A DNA stretch of 64,000 bases, taken from NCBI GenBank assembly GCA_001574975.1, contig KQ965743.1, positions 6,253 through 70,252 on the forward strand, written 5' to 3'. Every line of letters starts with the position of its first letter. Position 1 is the stretch's first letter. Shown here piece by piece: positions 10,571 through 22,584 of this stretch. Both the position numbers and the translations under genes were made by a program. The notes beneath the pieces were generated by a model that saw nothing but the letters and a program-made list of their open reading frames with translations, ran no database searches and was not told the origin of the DNA. The DNA comes from Gonapodya prolifera JEL478 (taxonomy: Eukaryota > Monoblepharomycota > Monoblepharidomycetes > Monoblepharidales > Gonapodyaceae).

Positions 10571-12834
10571 ATGACTATCGCGGGATTCATCCTCAGCCAT
10601 TACAAAATCTTGACGAAGGATCTTTTGAAGGTACTTTCGTTGTTGGGACATCACTCGTGCGCAGTCACTCATTGCTTCCAACAGCCATTAGCTGAACTCA
10701 ACCTGTACTTTTTCACACCTTGTCTACTTTTGTGGGTGCTTTAACGAGCTATTGTGGCCAATTACTACTCAAGGCTGAAGTCATACGTACTCTTTTTGAA
10801 ATCATTCAGCTCCAACATGGCATCTACAGTTACTGCGGATTCAATTCTGGAGTTATGGCCACTGCCCGCCTTCCATATTCTCTTCATCGGAATAACTTGG
10901 CTCACAGCGCAAATCGGATCCAGGCTTCTTTCCGTGCCTAAACAAACTCGACCATTTGTTGAAGGTGAAGAGCATTCGTTCCCAGTTGTTTGCTTTCCCA
11001 GTCACCGAGCATGAGGGCCTTCAGCTGGGATCATATTTTCCAACACGAATAACTGGCCCGTCGCTCTCGTTATGGCGCTTTCCAATGTCACAATGTTGCA
11101 AAAAGATCCACAGGATTCCTCGGTGGAAGTGCTCCGCCGGTGAGTCCGGCCGAATTTGACCTAACTTCCTCACTCTGAAAATAAGGTTCGTAACTAGTGG
11201 GCTTGCATACGTGTTCATGTATGCTCTTTTCGGAAACCTTGTGCGCTGGAGTTGGGGTTACAATTTGCTTGCAAAAGGGAAGCGAATCGAAGAAGAGGTC
11301 GTCGCCGAAACGAGCCGGCAGCGTGATCGCAACGATACTTTGGGAAATGGCCGGCCTCATCATGAGACCGTGGACGTTCCAAGCGTTAAAACACTCTCCA
11401 ACGAGGCCCCTGGGGTACCACCTACTATCTCGGTGACGATGGCCACCCCGCCATTGGATTCTTTTTCAATCCAACCACGACAAGGATTAGATACCAACAG
11501 GTACAAAACTCATGATGCTGCAGTTGTCGCCGAGGCTGCGGAACCGAATGACTCTGTGAATCGAGCCATCGAGAGTTCTTGGGACGCTGAAAATCGTGAT
11601 GAAAGTGACCTGAACATTACTGCCCCTGGTAATGTGCGAACCGTCACACTTGAACTGGGGCATCAACCATCAAACGATCGCCCTAACAATCAGAGGTCTC
11701 CAACGTTCACCGGTAACAATTTCGGTTGGACACCATCCTACTACAGCTCCGACTCGGACCCTGAAGGATCGGAGGGTGGTCTTAGTGGGGGCTCCTTGAG
11801 CCGGTCGCCAACATATGGGACATTGTATGATTCTCTCGGCAGCCGCACACCAAATGACCAGCTTCCATCCTCCGACGTAGTTCATATCGAGGATGATGAG
11901 CAGCCTCACTCGGATGACGACGAAAGACTTCCCTTAATCATAAATAAACAGACCACCTCAAGACGACCGCTCGATAGCAACCCGCGTGGAGCCTCAAGGG
12001 GACTTGCAACACTGAGCAGTTTTAAGGAGAAACTGTACGAGTCCATTAAGTCCTTTAGCAAGCAAGTTCTCAATCCACCAGTCTTCGCTGCCCTACTCTC
12101 AATTGTCGTCGGGCTTTGCGCTCCTGTGAGAAACATGCTGTATGGTCCGAACGCTCCTCTCAAAATTCTTATTGCAAAGCCTGTGAGTTTCGGTGTGTGT
12201 TCGTTTGTTAATGTGTCTTTTGAATCTGAAACGTCTATTCAAAAGATTGAACTCTGTGGTGATGCATCGGTCCCGCTTACATTGGTGTCCCTCGGTGGTC
12301 AACTGTTTAAGATCTATGGTCGAGTCACAGCATCACCAAACGGACGTCGCGACTCCACTCCCCGTTCTCTTGAACAATTAGAGCGAGAAAAGGCACGCAA
12401 GACAAACCGTGCGCTTGTCCTGATCCTGGTCGCTCGACTCCTGTTAATGCCTGTTATTTCGACTGCGTTGGTGTTGTGGACCCGTCAATGGCTTGATTTG
12501 GGATTATCGGATCCCATGTTTGTCATGACGCTGATGATATTGGGTGGAGGTGAGATCGGTATTGACAGCGTCAGTCTCAAAGAACTCGTAACACAAATAC
12601 AATCATAGGACCGACTGCTGTCAACTTACTTCAAATCTGTCAAGTGCATGGCTCGTACGAGGACGAAATGGCTTCACTACTTTTCTGGTCTTATGTCTTG
12701 GTCGTCCCCACTCAAATTGCGGTGAGTTGCCCTTCTGGCCGCCATACTGGTCGATGTGCACTATAATTTTGTTTGCTCAGTGTGTTATGGGTCAACTCTG
12801 GATCGTTGGTCAATTGAATTACAGTGGGGTGTAA
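10571..12834 (+). CDS. PIN-like auxin efflux carrier family membrane transporter
   Basis: The gene belongs to the Mem_trans (auxin efflux carrier) family; yeast relatives include ECM3 and YBR287W. The first exon carries a hydrophobic helix and KILTKDLLK and ends at 10630. Exon 2 (10685-10731) plus exon 3 (from 10810) join to give FFTPCLLFSNMAST, the family PCLLF hallmark. The next exon has FSNTNNWPVAL, corresponding to the conserved gN-x-x-LP motif. A long acidic, serine-rich cytosolic loop (about 11290-12000) divides the helix bundles. The second half has LNPPVFAALLSIVVGL, PLTLVSLGGQL and, after an intron at about 12548-12608, GGGPTAVNLLQICQ. The last exon at 12781-12834 ends NYSGV-stop. The start is uncertain: 10571 is the first in-frame ATG, but residues upstream look coding. 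Fungal members sit in the ER and export metabolites; the substrate is unknown. Confidence 0.85.
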
Positions 12835-13080
12835 AATTCCCCTCGCAATTTCACAAGTTACCACGTTATAATCTGTGTAAATAGGAAGAGTTGGTTGCAT
12901 CACCACGAATATTCAGCATTGAACGTTTCTACATATCTTTCGTGTACGAGTGAAGTACCCTGGAGTGTAAAATTCCACTCACAATTTCACAATTTACCAC
13001 GTTATCATCCGTGTAAATAGGAAGAGATCACGAATAGTCAGCATCGAATGTTTCTACATATCTTTAGTGTACAAGTGACA
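12825..13080. repeat. Tandem duplication, two units of about 130 bp
   Basis: Unit 1 (about 12825-12957) and unit 2 (about 12961-13077) share long blocks such as GTGTAAAATTCC, CAATTTCACAA, TTACCACGTTAT, TGTAAATAGGAAGAG and TTTCTACATATCTTT. Unit 2 lacks about 13 bp after GGAAGAG and differs by scattered substitutions. Unit 1 overlaps the stop codon of the carrier gene, so the duplication copied the end of that gene and its 3' UTR. It contains no open frame of its own. Confidence 0.9.
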
Positions 13081-13159
13081 GATTTATCTGGCGAAACTAA
13101 GTTTGGTTATGTGTTTCCATTGTTGCATCCTATGTGGTTTCTTCTGGCGCTTTGAGGTT

Positions 13160-14932
13160 TTAATCATCGTCGTCACGAACATCTCCTTCCACGCCCCCAG
13201 CTATGATACTGTCAACAATCATCCTTACGATTAGGAAACTCCAGAACGCGTGGAGGGCTTGAAGGACCAGTAAAGGGATCAAAAATGTATAAACTATGGT
13301 ATTATCACCAAAGCCGATATGGTCACCCCTTAATCGCAAGTCCAAAGGAGCGAAAGGTTAAGACAAGGTCCACAAGCTATTGAGATGATTGTTCGATGAA
13401 CTTACTCGGAATAAACCGAGTCGTAGCTGCAGAAAGATAACACTTCAGAAAGATACCAATTGTGTTACCCGGACACTACTTACATGACACCGCCCAGCAC
13501 ATACTTTGGGTACACGTACATGCGGGATACGATAAAGCTGATCGCGAATGAAACAAACAAAATGTTGGCGGCCTATGGAGAAACGTTGAAACCCAATAAT
13601 GCCGTGAGCCGAGGGACGGACCAACCATTTGTGCGCCCATGTAATTTGCTGCCTTCGCGAGCTCCATGAACGGGTCGGAAATGTCTGAGAATAGTAGGTG
13701 CAGTTGGTGTCCCCGACGAGAGACCGTGAGAGCGAACCGGGACACTCACCGTGCAAAATCATTACGAAGACACCAACTCGATGGAATCCGTACGCCCAAC
13801 TACCACCGATCAGGAACAATGTGACAAGATGATGCACAAACATTTCCCAAAAATCCTTCAGCTTCGGCTCCGTGAAGTGGGAGTAAGTTGAGTAGAGGTA
13901 GTGCGCGGCAATGCATGTGTAGTAGTTCCGGAGCGATTGGCTGCAAATAAATCAGAGCCATAGAACCGTGGAAAATGAAGGTTAATGGTGCACCTGTCCC
14001 ATCACTGAATTGCGTCAAAGATAACTCACCCCATTGGGAAAATTTCTGCCGGCCAGTTTCCGAACCATTGATCTGTTCGCCAAAGCCACGGTTCATCTTT
14101 GAGCGTCAAGAACCCAAGGACGCTGAAACGAGACAGGGGTCTGGTATAACAACAAACGAGAACTTTCTTCAATTCGAACTCACGCCATGCTGCCATAGGT
14201 TGTGAATCTCCAAAGCGAGACTGCAAACTTGTGGCGGTTATCCTTCACAACAATATCATAATCCGCAGAATCATCATGCAATTTCGGTCCAAGGGCTTCA
14301 TCTGGTGTCTGCTTTGGTAACATTGGGGTTGGCGCTATGATAGGAACTGACGATCCAGGCGACGAGGAATGGCTCGATTGGTGTGTGCGAAGGCGGAGAC
14401 CAGCGGCTTGGGTCACGTCAACAGCAGAATCCGGTCTATTCGCAAAGGAAGGGGAAAGTGCAGGGGGCACATCGGGGTCAGGAGTCGCAGGGCGTTTTCG
14501 TCTTATTTTCGTTGGAGTCGGGGGGCAGAGAACATTGGAAATGGGCTGGTAAAAGAAGAAATTGCGCGTTAGAACAATAATTAGATGCGGCTGGAATGAA
14601 TGACCCCAACGGCTTGCGATCCTTGTACTACTGGGAAGCAAATTCCATTCATATCGAATAGATTTCGCTCGTTTCTGCGGCAGCGCGAAGTCAGCTATAG
14701 TGGTCTGACTGTTCCAGACTAACAACAGAGCTTCCTCTCGAAAGGAATCCTCCTTGCTTGCAAAATATGTCTCTCTCACCTTAAAAACGTATTTATTGAG
14801 AACAATATTTGCGATGCCGAACGCGACGGTGAGAAGGAAAAGTTTTATGAAGTCTTCGGGGAAGTTGAATTCGGGATTTGTCCATGGAAACCCTCGAGGA
14901 TGGGGATACGGTGGGTATTTTGGATGCGGCAT
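13160..14932 (-). CDS. Ceramide synthase (TLC/Lag1 domain)
   Basis: This minus-strand gene has about eight exons. The N-terminus (from ATG at 14932) is proline/tyrosine-rich and leads into a membrane helix and KYVFK. A disordered serine/proline insert (about 14290-14530) is longer than in yeast LAG1. Later exons read WRTDQWFGNWP, RNYYTCIAAHYLYS, FVHHLVTLFLI with the paired histidines of the Lag motif, then HDISDPFMELAK, matching the family HD-x-SD-x-x-x-E-x-x-K signature, and ILFVSFAISFIVSR. The last exon has LQALHAFWSFLIVR and an acidic GDVRDDDD tail, also typical. The enzyme N-acylates sphingoid bases in the ER membrane. No homeobox domain is seen. The acyl-CoA synthetase is divergently transcribed next door and makes its acyl-CoA substrate, which may be coincidence. 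Confidence 0.93.
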
Positions 14933-15655
14933 TTAAGGAAGATGCCTCGACTTTCGATGATACTGTGACTGAAGATTGAAGAAAGAATCCGTCGTGATTT
15001 AGTGTTTGACGGGTCACAAGGAACAAGCCCGATGGTTGTCAAGGGAGGCTAGATGGTAACACGTTTGATGCGGCTGAGGCGAGCTGTGATAAGGGAGCAA
15101 GGGAACGTCGTCTTTCAGTCGATGTTGTGGCTTCTTTGGTCTGCGAGACGCAGCAAAGCCCCATGCCATTTGGGGTAAAATTACTTCAGTACTCACACCC
15201 AAGCACGCAGCGTCCAAGCCAAGAAAATGAATTCGGCTCCCTCTGTCACTCCGCGCCGTATGTGATCGTTGTTGGAAATTTTAGGGCGTCTCACACTGAT
15301 CTCATTATAGCCGGTTTAGCCGCACGAGATGGAGTCACATTTAGATTCGCGAAATATATTGATTTTGCGTGTTCCTTCTCCCCAGGTGTTGTCTCAGTCG
15401 GTCAATCAGTTATCCAAGTTGGGGTTTAGAGTCTCCACGGTTGCGAGGTGACAAGTGATTATTTTATTACACAGCCTTGCGGTGGTAGATATATGACCGT
15501 GCGGATTTCTTCGTGGTATAGTGAGCGGGGTATAATTCGGCGGTTGAACACTTTTGAACTGTTCGAATGCAAACGACAGAAGTTTGGTATATGCTACATA
15601 TAAAGGATAAGCAACTCAGTCAGTCCGTCAGACACTTTTGATCTTTCCACACATC
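14933..15655. other. Divergent intergenic region between ceramide synthase and acyl-CoA synthetase
   Basis: The two start codons face away from each other across 723 bp. No supported gene lies inside; a plus-strand open frame at 15127-15429 has no recognisable content. The segment should hold the promoters of both genes. A TATA-like ACATATAAAGG is at 15596-15606. Confidence 0.6.
15596..15606 (+). promoter_or_regulatory. TATA-like element of the acyl-CoA synthetase gene
   Basis: ACATATAAAGG lies 50-60 bp upstream of the ATG at 15656, at a reasonable distance for a core promoter with a short leader. No other strong TATA-like element is closer. Confidence 0.4.
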
Positions 15656-18610
15656 ATGAAGCAATTGACCGTTGAAGTTCCCGGTCCTCACCCATCTGAA
15701 GAAACTGCTGTTCGTCGCTCATATCTCTCGCGGGATGGCCTCATTACGCGTGCAGCGATGCTTGATCATCCTTCAGGGGGCATCGACGCTCTTTTGCGCC
15801 CCCATAACATTCAGAGCCCGCCGAAAAATACTGTTTATGAATTGATGGTGGGTGGGCCTTTGTGTTATTTTCCATTTCATTGTTGAAAATGATGCTCAAT
15901 GTCCCGTCTCCCAGGTCTTTGCCGCATTCAAGCACGCGGGACTCGCTGGAATCGGGTATCGCGACATTGTCGATATCAAGTATGAAGTCAAGGATGGAAA
16001 AACACTGTCCGTCTACGAGCTATCGCCATACCGTTGGATTAACACGGATACGTTTGAGAAAGCTGCTTGGCGACTTGGACATCAACTCAAGACAGTTGTT
16101 GGATACGGTGATAAAAAACCTGGAAGCTCTTCTCCTAGACGGATGCTTCTTTTTGCCAACTCTAGGTGAGCTAGAGAGTTGCTGTTGTGACGTTACAGCA
16201 GTTCCGATGAAAACGCAACCTTAAAATAGCCACGAATGGACGATGACAGCCCATGCTTGCTTCTCTCAGGGGATTTCTATTGCAACCATCTTCACCGCTC
16301 TCGGTGTCGACGGGTGCGTTCCATCACCGCGAAACTCTCTTCGTTTTCCCCCCACAAACCAGGAATTGTCGCTGTAGCCTCACCACATCCAGTCGCGAGT
16401 GTGAACCTCTCGCACTTTTTACCACACCAGAATTCCTTCCTCTCGTTGTCGACACTGCTGCTGCGGGAAAGTTGCCAAAATCTCTCCGGGCTGCGATACT
16501 CGCGACGGGGGATAATCCTGTCGTTCCCGAGAATGACAAAGACCGTAATAAGGTCCAAACTCTTTGCGATCGCCTCAGAGGACTCGGATGGAACGTTGTG
16601 CGCTTCTCGGAGCTCGTGGGCAGCCTCAGTGATGTTGGTGATGTCAAACCCCCAATGGAGAATGCACCAAAAGAGAACGATGAAGCGGTGATAATGTACA
16701 CGAGGTGAGTGACACTCGATTCCCCGTTCGCACAAAGATACAGATCGTTCAGTTCCCATGGATTAGTGGTACAACGGGAGACCCCAAGGGAATATTGCTC
16801 ACGCACGGCTCCATTTCTGCAACCGTTGCTGGTGCGGAAAGGCACTTGGGTCCGGATCTGAAAACGCGCCTATCTGAAGTTTCTACGCACTACACCGGAG
16901 GAACAAGATCGATCAAGGCGAATGAACAGGATGTTGACGTGTACATGGCGTTTTTACCGACGGTGAGTGTTTAATGATGTGACTTTTGATGTGATTATTG
17001 TCTAAAAAAAACTTTCGAAAGTCGCACATTCTCGAATTCGCTGTTGTTCATGTACTCTTTTTCCTGGGATGCCCTCTTGGAACCGCCCGGATTCGTACAC
17101 TACTGTCATCAACAGTTCCAGGGTGCAAACCTGACATCCAGGAGCTGAGACCTACAATTATGGCTGGTGTGCCGGTGAGTTCATGAGCAGGGAGTTTTTT
17201 CCTTCATTCGTTACATAATCGGGGGTTCCGTTTTATTTTTCGTTGCATACCTCACAGACTATTTGGGAACGTATCAGAAAACAGGTTGCCAAAACCCTAT
17301 CCACTCAACCAGCCGTAGTACAGAACATGTTCGCGGCAGCAGTTGCGGCAAAGCAAGTCCTCAACAATTATGATCCTTTTCCTCTCGTTCTCCACCCGTC
17401 TTGGTCGCTGAATTGGTACACTCCGACAAATCTTATGAAATCTGCCATCGACTCCACCATCTTCGCCAAGGTACGGGCTGTTACGGGAGGTCGCCTTCGT
17501 GCATGTCTCTCTGGGGGTGCTCCCATTGCACCTGACACCCGAAAGTGGATGTCCAATGTAATCTGCCCTGTCCTCATTGGGTACGGTCTGACGGAAAACT
17601 GTGCCGTGACCACAATCGACGAGCTCGATCATGTGTTCACCGACGACCAGAGGAGTGTTGGAGGCCTCGCACCTCATATTGAAATGAAATTAGTTGACTA
17701 TCTGGAGGGAGGATATCGCGCATCAGAAGGTCGAGGTGAAATATGGACCCGAGGTAATAAGGAACTATGACCCTCGCGATTTCCCGAAATGACGTCGAAC
17801 GATCCCAAACTAGGACCCTCCGTGATGCGCGAGTACTTCAAACGGCCAGAACTAACCGCTGAGAGCATTACTCCAGATGGGTGGTTGAAAACTGGAGGTA
17901 CGTGGTGACGTTCGTGGTGGTTTGGATCTTCCAAACGAGGCTCGATCCTAGACGTTGGCGAATGGCTTCCTGATGGCTCACTCATGATTATTGATCGGAA
18001 AAAGAATCTCATAAAGGTGAGCAGGGCGCACATTGCAAACCTGTCACAAGTCTTTATCAGTTTTCCCGACACCATTTCGAATGAATTGTAGCTCTCTCAC
18101 GGCGAGTACATTGCGGTGGAACGGCTGGAGGCCATTGTAAGTCAGCTATTGTCCCTTCGTAAGGTGTTCATGATGTATTGATATATTGCCGTAAAGTACT
18201 CACACAGTAGATTGGTACACAACATCTGCCTTTATGCTGATCCGACGCGAGATTTTGCTATTGCTATCGTGGTGCCAGACGAGAAGGTTCGATTGGGTTG
18301 CGGGGCGGCCCCAGTTTGTCATGTGGTGACTCTTTCCTCATAGGAATTGCGAAAGCTCCTTGCTGCTGAGGACCCTCGCTCGTTCCACGATTTGTGCAAG
18401 GACGCTGGAGTCCGCGCACTTGCGTTGAAGTCCCTCCAAGGTGCTGGGAAGGAGGCAAAGTTGGCGCCGGCGGAAATTGTCAAAGGTGTGATTCTGGATA
18501 GTGAGGAGTGGACAGTGGAGAACGGAGTAATGACTCCAAGTTCAAAAGTGAAACGCAGAGAAGTGGAGAAGAAGTACAGGCAGGAAATTGCAACAGTCTA
18601 TAATACATAG
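15656..18610 (+). CDS. Long-chain fatty acid-CoA ligase (ACSL/FAA type)
   Basis: This is a gene of roughly ten or more exons. Exon 1 (15656-15847) joins [16 protein letters not shown] after GTGGGT...CAG. The AMP-binding P-loop is assembled across an intron: AVIMYT then [15 protein letters not shown] at about 16700-16810. Further family blocks are [46 protein letters not shown] (AMP motif), [33 protein letters not shown] and [16 protein letters not shown]. The C-terminal exon ends [16 protein letters not shown], with the catalytic-type lysine. It activates long-chain fatty acids to acyl-CoA using ATP. No peroxisomal PTS1 is present (the end is VYNT). It could serve ceramide synthesis, beta-oxidation or elongation. 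An exon near 17790-17900 is read from [14 protein letters not shown]. Confidence 0.93.
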
Positions 18611-18679
18611 GCGGCTTCCATACAATTATGACACAAATCTTTGCAATTGAATCGTAGTAAATCACAACAATTGTGGCGA

Positions 18680-21600
18680 CTATTGACGGACTTTGCCAGC
18701 AGCTACAACCTCAATTCGTTCTGAGCTGCTGTGTCCTGCTCGAGAACGGGGAGAATGCAAAGCATCACCCCCAAAATTGTCCGGCTTCTCGTCAAGGCCC
18801 CCAGTCCAGGTATTTCGATAATGTGAACGGGATGGATTAGATGGAAGCTCCCCTGGTCCACAGAGCGCACTTTTGGGTCGCGCCCTTGGTTGAAACTCCC
18901 GCAAGTCCCGTAGAACCCATGGTATCGGAGAAGGCCCATTTGTAGTTAGGTTCCGCGCTCTTGGAACAAAGTTTGCATCAGTATTGTCCGATGACTCTCC
19001 TCCGGTTGATGCCTGAGTATTTGAAGAATGCGCCTTGCCTTCGACGCCAAACCAGACGGGTGAACTTGCCGATCTCGTTTCACCTCGACTAACCTTCGAG
19101 AATGCAGTTGAGACGCTTTCTCCACTACCCAGCACTGCCGCGACTTGGTCGGCAAGTGGTTCCGCTTCGTACATCATACCTAGAGGAACTCCTACCCGCT
19201 TCGGCAGTTGAGATTTCACTCCGAAAAAGCCAAGCGGGTTGACGGGCAAAGACGACGGAGATTGTCCTTTAGAGACGTCGGGATTCCTGGTGGAAGCAAT
19301 TGCCTCGTTGGTGTTTGCCATTCCTGTCGTATGAGTCGGTGTGATTCTCTGTCTCAAGGATTGCTCCTTTGTTACAACCCATTCTCTGCCGTGGAAAAAT
19401 ATGCTCTCGAGCTCGACCAACCGACCAACCATCCCAACATCTGGCATCACGCCGGGAGCGCGCCGCCGAACGAATTCGTAGGCGACCCGCATGTCCACCT
19501 TCAAAGTGCGCATGATGTACGCCATGACCAAGCTTGCTGATCGTGCCACACCTTGTGAGCAGGTAACAAGGATTGGTCGATGAAGATATCGAGCGTGGTC
19601 GATGAGGTGGAACGCCAGTGCAAGATCGGGGAGTGTTGTAGTTGGGTCCCAAGTCGCTGTTGGGGCAACCCAGGACGGTCGATCGTGATGTAGGAGATTA
19701 GAATGTGTCCATGGAAGGTGAAGCGTATGGAGGTGAAGGATATGGGTGTGGACAGGTCCACCAGACGTTGGAGGGGTGGGGAGACCGTGACTTCTCGCAG
19801 GCTCCTGATTCGTGTTGCGTTGAACCGCTGGAACATTGGTACCGAGGAAAGAACCCGACCCTCGCCGGTTCGTGGGCAGAAGAGAATTTGTCTCCCACTC
19901 TCCCGTTCGCAACGACACACTCCGCGGAGGACTCTTACGGGGGGGAACTTGAGGATGTTGTTGCTCGTCCGATTCCTCATTTTGCCCGCCACCCCTCGCA
20001 AGCTTCCCTAAACTCCCTATCCTCGCATGACCATTAGATCTATCCCTTTCCCTGAGGAAAGAGTTCCCTCCTATTGTCTCCACTTCAGAGGCTAAGATTC
20101 TTCCCTCGGCATCGACTTGAACCTCACTTCGTACTTCCCAGACAGTGCCATAGCTCCGCTCAACGTCTTCTGAAATTCGGTGTGGAGCGCGATACATCCG
20201 GACTTCTCCAGATGCGTTTGGCGCACCGACAACTGGATTGACGACTTCCTCCGCGACATTGATAAGGTACCGAACCCCAAGGCTTCTCAGCTCTTCGCAG
20301 TTGGAAGCGTTGTCTTTCGCCCCAAGGTACAAGAACGGTAACACACAGGCAGGGCCGTACTTGTACGGGTCCATTATTGTCTCCGTGTCAAGAGAACGAG
20401 TCGCTGTTCGATGCGGAGACCTCGAGCGCGCCGATAAAGTTGGTAGAGTAGGAAGGTTGGGGACAACTGAAGGGTGAGGGGTCGTGGGATACATTCGAGG
20501 AGTTGGAGGTACAGGATTGGGGTTTGAAAGTCCAGGGGATATTAAAATGGAGGTGTCGAGCGTAGCAGAATTAAAACTCTGGCTATACTCTGCTGGGGTG
20601 AAATAGACGCTGGTGGTTGAGACAGGTTCAGACTGGCCTTCCGACGAACTGTCGCGGGGAGTTGACGGTATTGACAGTTGCAGCCCCACGCCTCGGCGTG
20701 TGGTGGTCCTTCGAGAGAGTGGCACTGACTGTCGTGGTGGAGGAGTCATGCCCTCTGCTGGTGCGGATCCAGGCGGGATCAATCTCTGAATGGGTGTCAC
20801 ATTTGCTCCAGCGCTTCGGTTCACCGGAGACGAGTTTGCTCCTATCCGGAGACTCAGATTCCCCGTGTTTCTCTTCTGGGAAAATGACTTCGGCTTGCTT
20901 GCGGTCACGGAAATGGGAGACTCCACAGCCCTAATGGGCAGGTCTGAGTTCTCGTCCTGGAAGTGAAGGATACTGTTGTGTTCGTCGACAGATCGGGCAT
21001 TGTCCAATGTCGCATTCACAGGAAGTGGAAGAATTGAATGCTCTTGTTGAGAATTCGGGGGCGTCGCCAAAGACATTCCCAAAGGGACGGTTCGCGAATT
21101 CTGAAGTGCGGGAGGAGTCGAACGCGCATTGACGGGGAGTGGAAGTTGCATCTCGGTGGAAGAACGCAAAAGGATTGGGGGTACTGGAGACCTCGTCGGA
21201 CTGAGACAAGGAACAAATTTCTTGATTCCGACAGTATGAGGCATACTACAATTGTTACATACCTCGGTCCTCTTACCCGCAAATCGTTCGCTTCAATGAA
21301 AATTGGACTGATAGAATTCTTGCCGCCAACCACGATTTCGGAAGTCGCGCTCAATTTCGAGAGCACCGATCGAGGGGGGGTCTCGGGGGATGAGTGTCGT
21401 GGAGGAGGAAACCGTGGTGATAGTGGCCGAGCGGACGGAGCCGGAGTTTCAGGAGTCCATGGTGTGCAAGGGGTCGGTGACAAGAGTTCTGATCCACCGC
21501 TTGCACGGTGGGAGCTGCGTGCTATTGCACGTGCGCTGAGCGACGAAGGAGGGTTGCTGTGATCAGAGATAGGGGTAAGTGGGGCTAGGTGGGGAACAGT

Positions 21601-21801
21601 AGTCGTTGGAAGCCTGCTATGACGGGGCGAGGTCGGAGAGTGAGCGGCATGGTGATGTGAGACTAGCGACGGATGCAAATCCAAAGGGGAAGACGGCGAC
21701 AGCGTTAATGAGAGCATCGGAGTGGAAGCTCGCATGAGGTGGTCTGGAGGAACAAACAATGGCATTGAGGTTATTCGTATGAAACATGAGAGAGTTGGCA
21801 T
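18680..21801 (-). CDS. Dual-specificity phosphatase-like protein with long disordered extensions
   Basis: Two exons (21263-21801 and 18680-21200) join in phase across a GTATGT...CTCAG intron to give 1019 residues. The first ~450 residues are proline/serine/threonine-rich with many SP/TP sites. A rhodanese/DSP-like fold begins near DPYKYGPACVLPFLYLG, a typical DSP opening, then LGVRYLINVAEE. The signature loop, around residue 727, is VTCSQGVARSAS. The C-x5-R core is intact, but the histidine preceding cysteine in most DSPs (HC) is threonine. A disordered insert of about 150 residues separates the two halves of the domain. The C-terminal ~200 residues are again disordered. MAP kinase-type substrates would be usual, but the changed loop leaves activity open. 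Closest in layout to fungal DSPs with large tails. Confidence 0.85.
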
Positions 21802-22214
21802 ATCTCGCGGAATATGAAAAAGAAGCTAGTTTCCCGGCATGACATGACAAAACATCGCTGTGGATCTTCGTTGGGGGTACCAGTTCACAACACATCCTTC
21901 CAGTCAACTCGTGCATCAACTCGAGAGCCACTGCACAGGAAGGATTACTATCCCACAATGCGAGAGACAGTATGCAATAGTCCAGCATTCGATTCCTGAA
22001 GAGATTCCACCAGTTCGGTGTTGCCGCCGGAACCCTCTTAGAACGATCCACGCGACGGTCTGAGACCACGCTTTTAACCGGCGAGGCAAGCTCCAAAGTC
22101 TTTTCACTCCTATTCCCTTCATCTAATATCCTCGAAGGAGCCCCTATTGCCCGCATTCGGATGGAGTCTGTTTCCATGCAACACACCAGCTGAGTTTTGA
22201 CAGTTCGAATTCCC

Positions 22215-22563
22215 CGTCCGCTTGGTTTCTTTTCCACAATCTGGCCACTACCGCTATTGTTGTAGCGCTGTCATTCAAAGAGGTTCTGAAATCGCCCTAT
22301 GAAGACTCGACGAAGGTCACCACTTTGTCGGTCTCCTAAAATCTGTCGAACGAAACAACGCACCTGGTTGATGCCGACGGGTCCGTCCGCGTGTCCTTTG
22401 CAAGATTCCAGGTGGTCCACCCGTCCGCAACGGAGGTCACAACGCTGTTGTTGGTTCGGGGGGGGTGCGGCAGGTCAACCACGCCACAATCGCCGTTGGG
22501 CCTCACTCTCCTCAACCCTGAATCGCCCTACACACTCGATCACAATCACTGTTCTCGAAATTA
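22215..22563 (+). CDS. Weak plus-strand coding signal, unrecognised
   Basis: A plus-strand frame contains a hydrophobic helix and then SFKEVLKSPYEDSTKV, interrupted by a stop near 22338 that could lie in an intron. It resumes in the same style with NETTHLVDADGSVRVSF and ends near 22563. The amino-acid usage looks protein-like, but the pieces are short, no start is obvious and no family is recognised. It is flanked by a minus-strand gene on each side. It may equally be non-coding. Confidence 0.2.
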
Positions 22564-22584
22564 AATAGAATACAGTGATGGTAG

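Noticed and set aside
12825-13080. Solo LTR or transposon
   Set aside because: The two units are adjacent tandem copies of a gene's 3' end, without terminal inverted repeats, target-site duplication or coding content.
21617-22237. 206-codon minus-strand open frame upstream of the phosphatase gene
   Set aside because: It overlaps the first phosphatase exon in another frame and shows no recognisable sequence. The exon starting at 21801 explains the locus.
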